A stretch of DNA of 64,000 nt, from NCBI RefSeq assembly GCF_001685355.1, contig NZ_CP016438.1, forward strand, positions 8,060,001-8,124,000, in the 5' to 3' direction. The notes beneath the pieces are model-generated. The model did no database searches and was not told the origin of the DNA. It worked only from the letters and a program-made list of their open reading frames with translations. This DNA is from Streptomyces lincolnensis. GTDB lineage: Bacteria > Actinomycetota > Actinomycetes > Streptomycetales > Streptomycetaceae. Positions 1 to 7,857 of the stretch are shown in pieces (position 1 is the first letter of the stretch; each line of letters opens with the position of its first letter). A program made the translations under genes and the position numbers.

Positions 1-93
1 CGGCATGTGGTCGAAGTTCATCCCGTAGATCGTCCCGACCAGCGTCGGGGCGAACAGGATCGCCGCCCACGACGAGATCTTCTTGAAGTTGTC
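1..93 (-). pseudogene. CorA-type Mg2+ transporter, 3' fragment at window edge
   Basis: Read on the minus strand, these 31 codons give the C-terminal pore region of a CorA transporter, including KKISSWAAILFAPTLVG and the diagnostic YGMNF motif. The reading frame continues off the left edge, so the extreme 3' end may exist outside the window. The N-terminal part is missing: before DNFKKI the frame turns into unrelated, AT-richer sequence with no CorA similarity and a nearby stop. It resembles, but is not identical to, the intact corA at 10182-11336, so it is a diverged paralogue cut at about position 93 rather than a recent copy. Confidence 0.7.
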
Positions 94-212
94 TATCGGG
101 TGGCGTTGACCTGCGATGATGTCGCTGAGCTGGGCTGATCCAGCTTTCAAAATCTTTCAGATTGCATGGCGAGCAGGCTCCTTCGACGACCTTCTACGGT
201 CACGAAGAGCGG

Positions 213-1571
213 TCAGGGCAACAGATGCATGGCTAGGACCGAGCCGTCCTGGTGTATCGACACGGGGCCGTTCCATTCCTCATCCCAGGTGTCCGCAGGC
301 CACTTGGTGCGCAGAGCGTGGACATCGTTGCGGTACTGCTGAAGACGGCCGCGGCTCAGGTGGGTGAAGAGGCCGGCGTGGACTCCGGAGAATGCCTCCA
401 CGCGTGTTCCGTTGAGTCGGAAGACATGGTCGGTGCCAACGAACGGGATGCCGAGCAGTGTGCACGCGGCGTCCTGGACGCTGTCGGTGGCTGCATGGGC
501 CATGTCGGCGGAGAAGCGTCGGCTTCCCTGGCGCGTGGTGAGGTACGGAGCGGTGGAGTTTCCGTCGCCGGCGAAGGCGGTGAGTCCTGCGGCGGAGGTG
601 CGCGCGAGGACTTGCTGGAACCATCCGGAGAGTTCAGGGGTGACGTGAACACCGGGTTCCACGGGGGTCCCCTCGCCGTCGTCGGCTGGTGGGTGGATGC
701 CTGGGGGCCGTGCCTCGTCCCGGAGCCGTTCGTCCAGGTTCCCGAGAGGGAAGGTGTCCGTGCCGGACAGCCATCCGTCTGTGCCGTCGGCATTTGGTGC
801 GTGCACAGTGAGCGACTCATCGAGGGGCAGTCGTGTGCTGAAGATCAGGCCGGGTGTCTCGTTGTGGATGCCGATGTGGACACCGTCTATGTAGACCGAA
901 GCGTCCGCGAGCTGGCCGTGGGAGTCGCTCGCCTTGCCGTGGTTGCCGCGGGAGACGACAGGGAAGACGCGCGACGGTTCTCCTGGTTGCCAGACTTCGG
1001 CGAAGTACTGCGGACGGTACCGGTAGCCCACCGTGGTGCCCTTGTCTCTGCTGTTCAGGGCCCAACCGGCGCGGAGGACCGTGTCCGCCGGGACGATCGA
1101 TACCGCGTGGTCTGGGTAACGCCGACTGAGAATCCGCTCGCCGAGGGCCAGCGCGAATCCGACGCCGAGTTCTCCCGACTGGAGAGCCTTGTAGTAGTCG
1201 GCCGTGTCCCGTCCCTCGGCCGAGAGCCCCATGTAGGAAGTGGGGCTGCCGTTGAGTGCCAAGCTGTACTTCAGACTGCCCCAGTGCTCGGCCAGGCCGC
1301 GGGCGGCTCCTCGGCGTGCCAAGGAGATGGCTCGTGCAAGGGTGTGCAGAACGTCCCACGGCGTCATGCGGACCGAGCCGCCGAGATCTGCGGCAGGTAA
1401 CGGACGTAGGCCCGGCTTGCGCCGGAGCACTTCGAGGTCCTTCTCTTTGCGTATCTCGTCGTCTTCGGCCGCTGCTGCACCAACCTCCCCGGCGAGTGCC
1501 GAGGTGGAGTGGACAGCGACATTCGCATATTGTGCGAGATCTTCCAGCGCCTCTTCAGCCGACTTCGACAT
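213..1571 (-). CDS. Uncharacterised 452-aa accessory protein
   Basis: I do not recognise this family. The ATG at 1571 is preceded by a good Shine-Dalgarno (CAGGGGGAACAG), which makes it the preferred start over codons upstream. There is no signal peptide and no membrane segment. The N-terminal 65 residues are helical and charged. The middle (about 70-240) is rich in aromatic residues, and the C-terminus (about 300-450) contains GWFQQVLART and DTWDEEWNGPVSIH. One leucine is a TTA codon (1398-1400), rare in Streptomyces, and codon choice looks less GC-biased than in flanking genes, suggesting acquisition. It sits alone in the insertion-like segment between the corA fragment and the disrupted brkB. 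An anti-phage or mobile-element cargo role is a guess from context only. Confidence 0.7.
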   Translation of the reverse strand: MSKSAEEALEDLAQYANVAVHSTSALAGEVGAAAAEDDEIRKEKDLEVLRRKPGLRPLPAADLGGSVRMTPWDVLHTLARAISLARRGAARGLAEHWGSLKYSLALNGSPTSYMGLSAEGRDTADYYKALQSGELGVGFALALGERILSRRYPDHAVSIVPADTVLRAGWALNSRDKGTTVGYRYRPQYFAEVWQPGEPSRVFPVVSRGNHGKASDSHGQLADASVYIDGVHIGIHNETPGLIFSTRLPLDESLTVHAPNADGTDGWLSGTDTFPLGNLDERLRDEARPPGIHPPADDGEGTPVEPGVHVTPELSGWFQQVLARTSAAGLTAFAGDGNSTAPYLTTRQGSRRFSADMAHAATDSVQDAACTLLGIPFVGTDHVFRLNGTRVEAFSGVHAGLFTHLSRGRLQQYRNDVHALRTKWPADTWDEEWNGPVSIHQDGSVLAMHLLP

Positions 1572-1863
1572 CTGTTCCCCCTGTTCCCTGGTGGATCGCA
1601 GCGAGCCCATAGGACAACGCCGCAAAGTACGAGTCGAACGATGGGCGCACGCAAGTGCGCATAGGGCGCGCTCCTGGTGTCAGATGGCTCGTAAGAGTTC
1701 TGCTGGGGCCGAGCAGGAAAAGGGACTGACCATTCGCGAGCCGGCAGCGCGGGGCGGGCCTGTACGCCGGAGCGGGCTCGGGAAATGCTGGGGATGCCGG
1801 ACAACCGCCCCGTGCCGAGGCTCGTCTGACGAGCCGTGCGCGGGGCGGGCCGGTTCACATGGG
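1572..1863. other. Intergenic spacer of accessory segment
   Basis: This gap of about 290 bp lies between two minus-strand accessory genes and has no convincing gene. A short hairpin (GCGCAC, GCAA loop, GTGCGC) at 1645-1660 lies just upstream of the 452-aa gene and could be a terminator or an operator. I see no tRNA, att site or IS end. Confidence 0.4.
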
Positions 1864-2484
1864 TCAGGCTGCCTTGGGCTGGGAGTCGGCGAGGTCATTC
1901 AGGGCGGCGTTGACCACGGGCCAGCACATGTTCAGTGTGTCGCGGTCCGGTACGTGAGCCTCGCGGATTTCGGCGCGTGGGTGGACGAAGTTGCGGTACT
2001 TGCGCAGCTCGTGGCAGAAGCGCTCGACATCGGCGCCGATCCACCCTGCCTCGTGGCAGGTCTTGATCAGGGCGTCCAGGTACACGCGATCCGGAGACGT
2101 CCTACCGAGCAGTGACGCGTCGCGCTCCTGGACCACATGGACCAGGACACCTTCGAGGAGGCTGCCGAGCATGATGATGGCGGCCACGTGGGCGCCGTTG
2201 GCGTAGCAGGTGCGTGCCTCGTCCAAGCGGTGCTGGAGGAGGCCGGCCATCTGCTGGTCGTTGATGAGGTCGGTCATGGCGGCTCTGAGTTCGACCGGGC
2301 CCTGGTTGCCCGGGTGGGCGAGAGAGGGGTCGCAGGCGACGAGGCGGGGGCGGCCACCTGGGTTCTCCAGGCGTACGCCCTCGTGGATGAGGAAGGCGTT
2401 GACCGCGGAGACAACCGCGGGGAGCTGTTCTGGTTCGTCGAGGTACTCGCGCGGGTCGGCGAGTCGGAGGAGGACCTTCTCCAA
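1864..2484 (-). CDS. AbiJ/HEPN-like hypothetical protein with altered 5' end
   Basis: This 206-residue soluble protein has two parts. The N-terminal domain (about 1-60) looks like the small N-terminal modules of AbiJ-type proteins (LRLADPREY, then VSAVNAFLIHEG and RPRLVAC). The helical C-terminal domain ends in LRKYRNFVHPR, an RN-x2-HP element of the type seen in HEPN/DUF4145-like helical proteins. The first possible start is a TTG at 2484 with no Shine-Dalgarno; a stop lies about nine codons upstream. At this point the sequence joins the 5' end of a brkB gene in another frame. The native start was therefore probably lost in a rearrangement, and expression may be lost or driven from the brkB promoter. 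Family assignment is tentative. Confidence 0.5.
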   Translation of the reverse strand: MEKVLLRLADPREYLDEPEQLPAVVSAVNAFLIHEGVRLENPGGRPRLVACDPSLAHPGNQGPVELRAAMTDLINDQQMAGLLQHRLDEARTCYANGAHVAAIIMLGSLLEGVLVHVVQERDASLLGRTSPDRVYLDALIKTCHEAGWIGADVERFCHELRKYRNFVHPRAEIREAHVPDRDTLNMCWPVVNAALNDLADSQPKAA

Positions 2485-2656
2485 CGGCGCCGATCGCCGC
2501 GCCCACGGTGATCAGTGGAAAGAGCGCGACGAAACTGGTGAAGGTGACGGCCGCGGCGAGCCGGGCCCAGTGGACGGCATCCAGCCGTTCGTACGCCCGC
2601 CAGGCGTGCGTACGCATCAGCTTCCCGATCACAGGCAGCCTTCTCAGCCATTCCAT
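2485..2656 (-). pseudogene. YihY/BrkB family membrane protein, 5' fragment
   Basis: From ATG 2656 the frame encodes about 58 residues typical of the start of actinobacterial YihY/BrkB proteins. A basic cytoplasmic stretch (LRRLPVIGKLMRTHAWRAY) is followed by the first membrane helix (AAAVTFTSFVALFPLITVGA). After AAIGAV (about 2485) the frame enters unrelated Pro/Arg-rich translation and similarity ends, where a full member would run another 200 residues or more. The remainder of the gene has been replaced by the AbiJ/HEPN-like gene. A complete relative is at 4794-5657. Confidence 0.7.
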
Positions 2657-2762
2657 GCAGACCACCCGCTCCCTGCGTACGCAGAGTCGAGAAGAGAGAC
2701 ATCCGGCGGGTCACCCGCACCGTGGGTCGCGCGACAGATCGCCAGGCGGCCGACGGGGATCA

Positions 2763-3191
2763 TCAGTGAGCGGCCCGGTGGTGGAACCAGTGGCTCTTGC
2801 GGCGGGGGCGGTCGACCGGTCCGGCAGGGACGTCGTCGTCCCTCTCCGTCTGCGCCGTCCGAGCGCGGGCGGAGTCGCGTTCGTCGATCAGAACGTCCCG
2901 TTCCTGTTCGGCCGCGGCACTCTCGCGTCGGTTCTGCCTGAGCTCACGACGTGCGGTGCGGCCGCGGCGAGCGGTGCGGCGGGTACCGGTCAGGAGCAGG
3001 CTCAACCCGAGCAGAGCCACCGCTCCGACGACGATGCCGTAGAGGAAGAGAGTGCCGGTGGAACCGGTGACGTCGACTCCGAAGACGGAGAATCCGCCGG
3101 TGAACTCGTGGGCACTGCCACTGTTGGAAAGAACGCCGGCGACAGCGATGACCACCGCGGCGACGAGGATGAGGAGTCCGAGGATGATCAT
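2763..3191 (-). CDS. Small two-helix membrane protein with charged tail
   Basis: The protein has 142 residues. ATG 3191 is chosen because CAGGAG lies six bases upstream; longer starts lack a Shine-Dalgarno. Two hydrophobic segments (about 1-20, IILGLLILVAAVVIAVAGVL, and about 44-68, FLYGIVVGAVALLGLSLLL) flank a short extracytoplasmic loop. They are followed by a long Arg/Glu-rich cytoplasmic tail that is probably coiled coil. This architecture is common in Streptomyces stress-induced gene neighbourhoods next to CsbD, DUF1206 and YihY genes, but the function is unknown. The downstream neighbour on the same strand is the disrupted brkB. Confidence 0.75.
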   Translation of the reverse strand: MIILGLLILVAAVVIAVAGVLSNSGSAHEFTGGFSVFGVDVTGSTGTLFLYGIVVGAVALLGLSLLLTGTRRTARRGRTARRELRQNRRESAAAEQERDVLIDERDSARARTAQTERDDDVPAGPVDRPRRKSHWFHHRAAH

Positions 3192-3370
3192 GGCGCGCTC
3201 CTGGGATTTGCTTCCTCTTCCCACGGTAGAACCGTTCTGCCCGGCAGGCCACCGCCACGGGTTGCGTCTACCCTGAAATTGAGGTAGGAGCGAGACCGGA
3301 GGACACCGGCACTACTGGGTGGACGGCCTCTGATCCGGCCTTCCGCCACGACCCCAGGAGGCGTAGCGCC

Positions 3371-3541
3371 ATGGTCTTCTTCCTGGTTCTGCTCATCTGC
3401 GGCATCGCGCTGATCGTCATCGGCGCTGTCGTCGACGGACTGCTGTATCTGCTCTCCACCGGCGTGCTGCTCCTCATCGCCGCCGTGCTGTACCTGCTCG
3501 TGCGCTCGATATCACGCTCGCGCCGACGCCCGGCCCACTGA
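3371..3541 (+). CDS. 56-aa small membrane protein, DUF6131-like
   Basis: A short gene with an excellent ribosome-binding site (AGGAGG, nine bases before ATG 3371). It encodes two tightly packed hydrophobic helices (VFFLVLLICGIALIVIGAV and LLYLLSTGVLLLIAAVLYLLV) and an Arg-rich C-terminus ending RSRRRPAH. Size and pattern match the DUF6131-type miniature membrane proteins that accompany actinobacterial stress genes. It is divergent from the membrane gene ending at 2763 and convergent with the DUF1206 gene. Function is unknown. Confidence 0.65.
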   Translation: MVFFLVLLICGIALIVIGAVVDGLLYLLSTGVLLLIAAVLYLLVRSISRSRRRPAH

Positions 3542-3690
3542 CGCGTGGCGAGAGAGCGCGGAACGCCGCTCCGCATGCCCTCGGAGACGGGGCTGGACGG
3601 TTCGCTGCTGTTGTGCTGACCAGTGCGTGGCGACGGTCCGGCCCAAAGGCGAGCCTGGCGAGGAGCCGGCAGATCCGGCGTGGATCACCG

Positions 3691-4527
3691 TTACAGGCGG
3701 CGCCACCGAGCGGAGGCGAAGGAGAAGACGCCGAAGAGGATCAGCCCGACCGCGACCGCGACCAGGAGCCATGGCCCCACCGGTGTCTGCGTGAAGCTGC
3801 GGAGCGTCGCGTCCACGCCCTTGGCCTCATCCGGGTCGAAGCGGACGGCTGCCACCAGGATGAAGATCCCGGCCGCGGCGAACACCACGCCCCGTGCCAC
3901 GCCTCCGACCACGCCCAGAGCGGTGACGACCTGCTTCGTACGGTGGCTCATGCTGCCGGTGTCCAGTTGCTTGAGGAAGCTCCGCATGGCCGCCCGGACG
4001 GCGAGTACCCCGCCGATGCCGATCAGGAGGCAGCCCCCGGCTCCCACCAGCACCTGGCCGTAGGACAGTTTGAGGGCCGATGCCGTCCCGTCCTGCGACT
4101 GCTTGTTGCCGCTGGAGCCCTGGCCGCCGCCGGCGGCGTACACCGCCGTGGTCCAGCAGACGAAGGCGTAGAAGACCGCCCGCCCGCCGTCCAGCAGGCG
4201 CGAACCCGCCTTCCGCTGAGGCCCCCTGGTGAGGACTGCGCGGGAACCCCGCCACAGCGCCATGGAGGCGAAGCCGACCACCATCGCCCACAGCATCACC
4301 TTCCCGAAGGGCTGCTCCGCGACCTGGGCCAGCGCGCCCTGCCGGTCGGCCGACTCGCCGTCGCTGCTGCTGAGGGCGATCTGCAGGGCAAGGGCGCCGA
4401 TCAGGACGTACACCACACCCCGTGCGACAAAGCCGGCTCGCCCCGCGGCGGACAGCGTCTCGTTCTGGGTGGTACGGGCCGCGGACTTCACGGCCCGGCC
4501 GCGCCCTTGCGTGTTGGACGAGGTCAC
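3691..4527 (-). CDS. DUF1206 domain membrane protein
   Basis: This 278-residue integral membrane protein is built from three repeats of a two-helix DUF1206 unit. The unit signatures are visible: GRAGFVARGVVYVLIGALAL (repeat 1), a second unit around LLDGGRAVFYAFVCWTTAVY, and a third around GGVARGVVFAAAGIFILVAA. The start is GTG 4527 with GGAGGA upstream. DUF1206 proteins are widespread in actinobacteria and often sit with sigB-type stress genes; no molecular role is established. It lies 19 nt or more from its neighbours, so it is probably its own transcription unit. Confidence 0.85.
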   Translation of the reverse strand: MTSSNTQGRGRAVKSAARTTQNETLSAAGRAGFVARGVVYVLIGALALQIALSSSDGESADRQGALAQVAEQPFGKVMLWAMVVGFASMALWRGSRAVLTRGPQRKAGSRLLDGGRAVFYAFVCWTTAVYAAGGGQGSSGNKQSQDGTASALKLSYGQVLVGAGGCLLIGIGGVLAVRAAMRSFLKQLDTGSMSHRTKQVVTALGVVGGVARGVVFAAAGIFILVAAVRFDPDEAKGVDATLRSFTQTPVGPWLLVAVAVGLILFGVFSFASARWRRL

Positions 4528-4793
4528 GATGTCCTCCCCATGGTGCGGGCGCGCGATACGCGTCCACTGCCCCCCGAGTGCCCCGGGCCAGGTATCTGAT
4601 GTGCGCAGCGGACGAGCGCGGCCTGGACGGGACAGGATGATTCACCGGTCGTCGTCCAGGACGTCACCGGCGTAGCACGGGTCACTTCCGGCGTGGGCCT
4701 GGAGGGCCGAGCCCTGTGCCGCACCGGCTCCGACTCTGCGACGTACCAACCGACATGTCGTGCGTGAAGAAGCAAGGGGAGTTGTCCTGGCCT

Positions 4794-5657
4794 TCAGGGT
4801 CGTCGCCGCCGAGCCCGCTGTTTCAGTGCCTGTGCCACGCGGAGGAGTTCCTCGTGCAGCAGTCGGCCCGCCAGCGCACCGCCGAAGACGACGACACCCA
4901 CACCGACCAGCCAGGACTGGACGACCAGAACGGTTCCGAAGGGACCGTAGGCGACGGCACTGGACGCGATCAGCGGGGAGAAGACGAGCCGGGAGAAGAC
5001 CCGAAGTCCGAGCAGCCCGAGCGCCGTTGCCGCCGCGCCCGGAAGCAGGGCACTCCAGGCGATCCGCCCGCCCAGCAGCATCCGCTGCGACCACCAGAAG
5101 AACAGGACGGCGCTCAGTGTCGCGGCCAGCGTGCCGGCCGGCGAATGGCGCCACAGCGTGGTGGTGGCGGTCAGGTAGAGGGACCCGACGAGCACGGCGA
5201 GCCACAGCACGTGCCGCCATCTCGCGTACCAGCGGGCCGGAGGCAGCTCCCAGACCTTCTCGTAGCCGGTCTGCACCGCCGCCCCGAAGCTCAGACCGAA
5301 GACAGCGAGAGCCGCAAGGCCGAAAGCAGTCGTGGTCTGCAGCGCCTGGCCGGGCCGCGCGAACAGCTTCCCCACCTCCTCCCTGGCGGCACTCGACACA
5401 CCGAGCCCGTCCCCCAGCCACTGCGCGAACCCCCGCCCTTGCTCCGGATCGGCTGCGGAGACGACGATCAGCAGGGGCACCAGCGTGAGGAACCCGAGCG
5501 CCGCAAAACCCAGCGACCTCGGCCCCAGTTCGATCTCTCGGCTCCGCCGCCATCCCCGCCCGGTCGGCGAATCACGCAACACCCGGCGCCGGAAGACTCC
5601 TTCGGTGTCCAGGTCGCCCATCACATGGGGCGCCCTCACCGACAGCCGCGAACGCAT
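4794..5657 (-). CDS. YihY/virulence factor BrkB family membrane protein
   Basis: The protein has about 287 residues from ATG 5657, or 275 from ATG 5621; neither start has a strong Shine-Dalgarno. ATG 5657 lies 7 nt after the stop of the preceding ANTAR fragment, so translational coupling is possible. Six hydrophobic segments follow the YihY/BrkB layout, starting with SLGFAALGFLTLVPLLIVVS and including SLYLTATTTLWRHSPAG, FFWWSQRMLLGG and FGTVLVVQSWLVGVGVVVFGGAL. The family was once called ribonuclease BN but is a membrane protein of unknown transport or envelope role. The product looks full length, unlike the brkB fragment at 2485-2656. Confidence 0.85.
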   Translation of the reverse strand: MRSRLSVRAPHVMGDLDTEGVFRRRVLRDSPTGRGWRRSREIELGPRSLGFAALGFLTLVPLLIVVSAADPEQGRGFAQWLGDGLGVSSAAREEVGKLFARPGQALQTTTAFGLAALAVFGLSFGAAVQTGYEKVWELPPARWYARWRHVLWLAVLVGSLYLTATTTLWRHSPAGTLAATLSAVLFFWWSQRMLLGGRIAWSALLPGAAATALGLLGLRVFSRLVFSPLIASSAVAYGPFGTVLVVQSWLVGVGVVVFGGALAGRLLHEELLRVAQALKQRARRRRP

Positions 5658-5664
5658 GATCCGG

Positions 5665-5880
5665 TCACCGCCGCTCCAGCGTGTGAAGGTGCCGCAGCGC
5701 GCGACGCCACTCGCGCCGTATCGCCTGGGGGAGTTCCTGGCCCTTCGTGGTGGCGACCAGGGTCGCAGCCACGTCGCGGAGTTCGACGTTGCTGTGCTGC
5801 GACACCTCCACGAGCAGGTCCCAGGCTCGCTCACTGGAGCACGGCGCCAGGACCATCACCATGGCAGTCATCATGTTCAT
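5665..5880 (-). pseudogene. ANTAR domain fragment (71 codons)
   Basis: The sequence keeps the ANTAR RNA-binding helices: AMVMVLAPCSSERAWDLLVEVSQHSNVELRDVA, split here as VMVLAPCSSERAW, then LLVEVSQHSNVELRDVAA and ELPQAIRREWRRALRHLHT. It lacks the N-terminal helix and any sensor domain. A TGA stop occurs two codons upstream of the only ATG. It closely parallels the intact ANTAR gene immediately upstream (5980-6381), and its left part is joined to a PRC-barrel 5' end near 5880. It is most likely a recombination remnant, although a 71-aa product is formally possible. Confidence 0.6.
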
Positions 5881-5983
5881 GAGCGCTCAGGGCATGGACT
5901 GCTTCGAGCACACCGATCTCGTGGCCTTCGCTGTCGACGACGTCGCGGTCGCGCCATTCCCGGACATCGGCTGCGTGGATCAC
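5831..5983 (-). pseudogene. PRC-barrel domain protein, truncated 5' end
   Basis: GTG 5983 overlaps the stop of the ANTAR gene (GTGA) and has GGGGAGGG upstream, so it is a well-formed coupled start. The first 29 codons give a standard actinobacterial PRC-barrel opening (AADVREWRDRDVVDSEGHEIG, ending VLEAV, here split to keep it short). After VLEAV (about 5897) similarity ends and the frame stops at 5831 after 50 residues. The missing body of the beta-barrel has been replaced by ANTAR-derived sequence in a different frame, so this is a broken gene and a rearrangement scar. Confidence 0.6.
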
Positions 5984-6381
5984 GGCCCTCCCCTTCCGGA
6001 CGGCTCATCCGCCGGTGCTGAGTCGTACCCCCGGTCTTCCGCGTAGAGCCGCCGCAGCGCGTGCCGCAGCGCCCGCTGCATCAACGGTGGGAGCGGCTCG
6101 CCCTCCCAGGCGGCGATCATGGCCGACGACACCACCGGTAGCGTGGTGTTGCACTGCCGCTCCATGTCCACCAGCAGGTTCCTGGCCGGCCCACGGGGGC
6201 AGGGAGCCAGAACCATCACCATGCCGCAGGCTTGATCGATGACCGGACGGCCGGCCAGCGCCCGCCGCAGCTGATCGATCTCGGCGCGCAGCGCCACGAC
6301 ATCCTGAACCGCCGCATTCCCCGCCACGGCCTCGGCCCTCAGATCCCACCAGTGCTCCGGAAGCATGGTTGTGCGATGCAT
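5980..6381 (-). CDS. ANTAR domain regulator without sensor domain
   Basis: The 133-residue product starts at ATG 6381 (AGAGG upstream). It has a predicted coiled coil (about 22-45, VVALRAEIDQLRRALAG) followed directly by an ANTAR-like bundle (VIDQACGMVMVLAPC, then LLVDMERQCNTTLPVV and MQRALRHALRRLYAE). ANTAR proteins bind tandem hairpins in nascent RNA and antiterminate transcription; most carry a GAF, PAS or receiver domain that is absent here. The canonical aromatic and charged positions of the RNA-binding helices are only partly kept. It is translationally coupled (GTGA) to the broken PRC-barrel gene. An RNA target is not evident nearby. Confidence 0.65.
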   Translation of the reverse strand: MHRTTMLPEHWWDLRAEAVAGNAAVQDVVALRAEIDQLRRALAGRPVIDQACGMVMVLAPCPRGPARNLLVDMERQCNTTLPVVSSAMIAAWEGEPLPPLMQRALRHALRRLYAEDRGYDSAPADEPSGRGGP

Positions 6382-6467
6382 GGCACGTACCTCTCGACGA
6401 TTTCGTCGCGTCCGGCTGGGCGGAAGCCGTCCCGGAACCTCTGGATGGTCGGGTGCAACTTCATCGG

Positions 6468-6746
6468 TCACCCGCGGCGTTCGTAGTCCCGGCGGTCCTC
6501 TCGCCTCCAGCGCGCCCGGTGCCGACGGTTGTACCGACGGTCCCAGCGGTCCTGACGGTCCCGGCGGTGCTCGTAGTCCCGGTAGTGCCCGACTTCGGAA
6601 CCGCCACCACGGATCCAGCCTCCACCACGGTCGCGGCCGTGCCGCGTGGCACCGAAGACCAGCACCGCCGCGGCCAGCCACCAGAGGGGGTTGAGGAAGC
6701 CGGTGCCGAACAGAATCAAGATCAGAATGAGAAGCAGAATGAACAC
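6468..6746 (-). CDS. Small membrane protein with Arg/Asp-rich tail
   Basis: The product has 92 residues from GTG 6746, which follows GGAGAGG by six bases. The N-terminal hydrophobic block (VFILLLILILILFGTGF) and WWLAAAVLVFG form one or two helices. The remainder is a highly charged tail rich in R, D, Y and W (DRQDRWDRRYNRRHRARWRR). The N-terminal half closely parallels the small membrane protein at 7453-7626 (ILLLLLILVVFGFGF, then LWWVAAVLLVVW), so the two are paralogues in inverted orientation. No function is known. Confidence 0.6.
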   Translation of the reverse strand: MFILLLILILILFGTGFLNPLWWLAAAVLVFGATRHGRDRGGGWIRGGGSEVGHYRDYEHRRDRQDRWDRRYNRRHRARWRREDRRDYERRG

Positions 6747-7122
6747 GGCGGGCCTCTCCGGAGCGGAACAAAGCGTCACTGCCGGGGGCCGGGGCCTGTT
6801 CGAACAGCGTAGCTCTGCCCAGAGGCTGCGGACAGCTCCCCATGTAACGGTCTTCCGCCCTGGACAGATGGCCACTTGCCGTCTGTCCAGGGAGTGCGGC
6901 GAGGGCTAGCGTGCGCGGTACGGCCCGAGCCCCCGGCAGCGTCGATCACCTCTCGCGCTCCTTCGAGGGCGCACCTCGCGCATCAGTGCCGGAACCGCCC
7001 CGCCCCCAGCGGGCCGCCCCCGCCGTCGCCACTTGATCCCGGCGCGCCGCACCGATGCGCCCCATGCGGGCATCCCCCTCCGCTGCCCGTCGCGTCGCAC
7101 GCAGCCACCGCAGGCGGTACGC
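6747..7122. promoter_or_regulatory. Divergent intergenic region with 11-bp inverted repeat
   Basis: Between the minus-strand small membrane gene and the plus-strand 70-aa gene is about 375 bp without a convincing gene. A perfect inverted repeat, CCCTGGACAGA at 6858-6868 and TCTGTCCAGGG at 6882-6892 with a 13-nt loop, is the only clear structure. It could be a regulatory site or hairpin for the divergent units. Confidence 0.4.
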
Positions 7123-7335
7123 ATGTACGTACTGATCGTTCCGGCTTCTGTCCCCTTCGTCCTGCTCGCCACCGTCATGGGCCTGTCCTGGTGGGAGGAC
7201 CGCATCCTGCCGGCGCCGCCGGCCGAGCCGGTGGGCCATCCCGCCGAGGCTCCGTTTGTCCCAGCGGCCCCTGCCCCGCTCGCAGAGCTCCCCCGTGCCG
7301 ACACCACGTTGACAAGGGAGGTTGCCGGGCGTTGA
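7123..7335 (+). CDS. 70-aa membrane-anchored Pro/Ala-rich peptide
   Basis: The ATG at 7123 follows CAGGCGG. The product has one N-terminal hydrophobic helix (YVLIVPASVPFVLLATVMGL), then SWWEDRIL and a Pro/Ala-rich tail. Similar miniature proteins with a helix followed by W-E-D and a Pro-rich stretch are common in Streptomyces stress-gene neighbourhoods. It lies upstream of and co-directional with the small membrane protein and CsbD genes. Function is unknown, and the reading could still be chance. Confidence 0.5.
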   Translation: MYVLIVPASVPFVLLATVMGLSWWEDRILPAPPAEPVGHPAEAPFVPAAPAPLAELPRADTTLTREVAGR

Positions 7336-7452
7336 CTGACAGCACGGTGTAGGGCTATGCCACTCCGGATCACTCGGTCGGCGCATTCCACCTTCCCGCT
7401 TCGCCCGGACCCCGCGGAACTCACGAATTTCCCGCGATCTGGAGGCCCGGCA

Positions 7453-7626
7453 ATGATCCTTTGGATTCTTCTCCTTCTGCTGATCCTGGTGGTGTTCGGG
7501 TTCGGCTTCACCATGCAGGCCCTGTGGTGGGTCGCCGCCGTCCTGCTGGTCGTCTGGATCGTCGGCTTCGCCATGCGCGGGCGTCGCGGTGGCGGTGGCC
7601 GCCGGTACGGCCGTAGTCGCGGGTAG
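7453..7626 (+). CDS. 57-aa hydrophobic protein of CsbD-type stress locus
   Basis: ATG 7453 is preceded by a strong GGAGG (7441-7445). Two hydrophobic helices (ILWILLLLLILVVFGFGF and LWWVAAVLLVVWIVGF) are followed by a Gly/Arg-rich tail (RGRRGGGGRRYGRSRG). Streptomyces genomes carry many such small hydrophobic genes directly upstream of CsbD genes, often under general stress sigma factors. It is separated from the CsbD gene by 57 nt and is probably co-transcribed with it. It is a paralogue of the protein at 6468-6746. Confidence 0.75.
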   Translation: MILWILLLLLILVVFGFGFTMQALWWVAAVLLVVWIVGFAMRGRRGGGGRRYGRSRG

Positions 7627-7683
7627 TCCACACAGCGCTCTCCCATCCAGGGAGCCCATCCAGCGAACGAGCAGAGGACAGCC

Positions 7684-7857
7684 ATGAGCGTCGGACAGAC
7701 GATCAAGCACAAGACCCAGGCATTCAAGGGCCGGGTCACCGAACGCATGGGCCGGACCACCGGCAACAGGCGACTGCGGCGCGAAGGCAGGACCGACCGG
7801 GTCTCCGGAAACCTCAAGCAGTCCGGCGACAAGGCCAAGGACGCCTTCAAGCGCTGA
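7684..7857 (+). CDS. CsbD-like general stress protein
   Basis: The product has 57 residues from ATG 7684 with AGAGGA upstream. It is a small, very basic, helical protein with the CsbD pattern (TIKHKTQAFKGRVTERMGR, then LRREGRTDRVSGNLKQSGDK, then KDAFKR). CsbD proteins are strongly induced by SigB-type stress in Bacillus and by osmotic stress in actinobacteria; the molecular role is unclear. It lies in a co-directional run with the small membrane gene upstream and two soluble or anchored stress proteins downstream. Confidence 0.8.
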   Translation: MSVGQTIKHKTQAFKGRVTERMGRTTGNRRLRREGRTDRVSGNLKQSGDKAKDAFKR

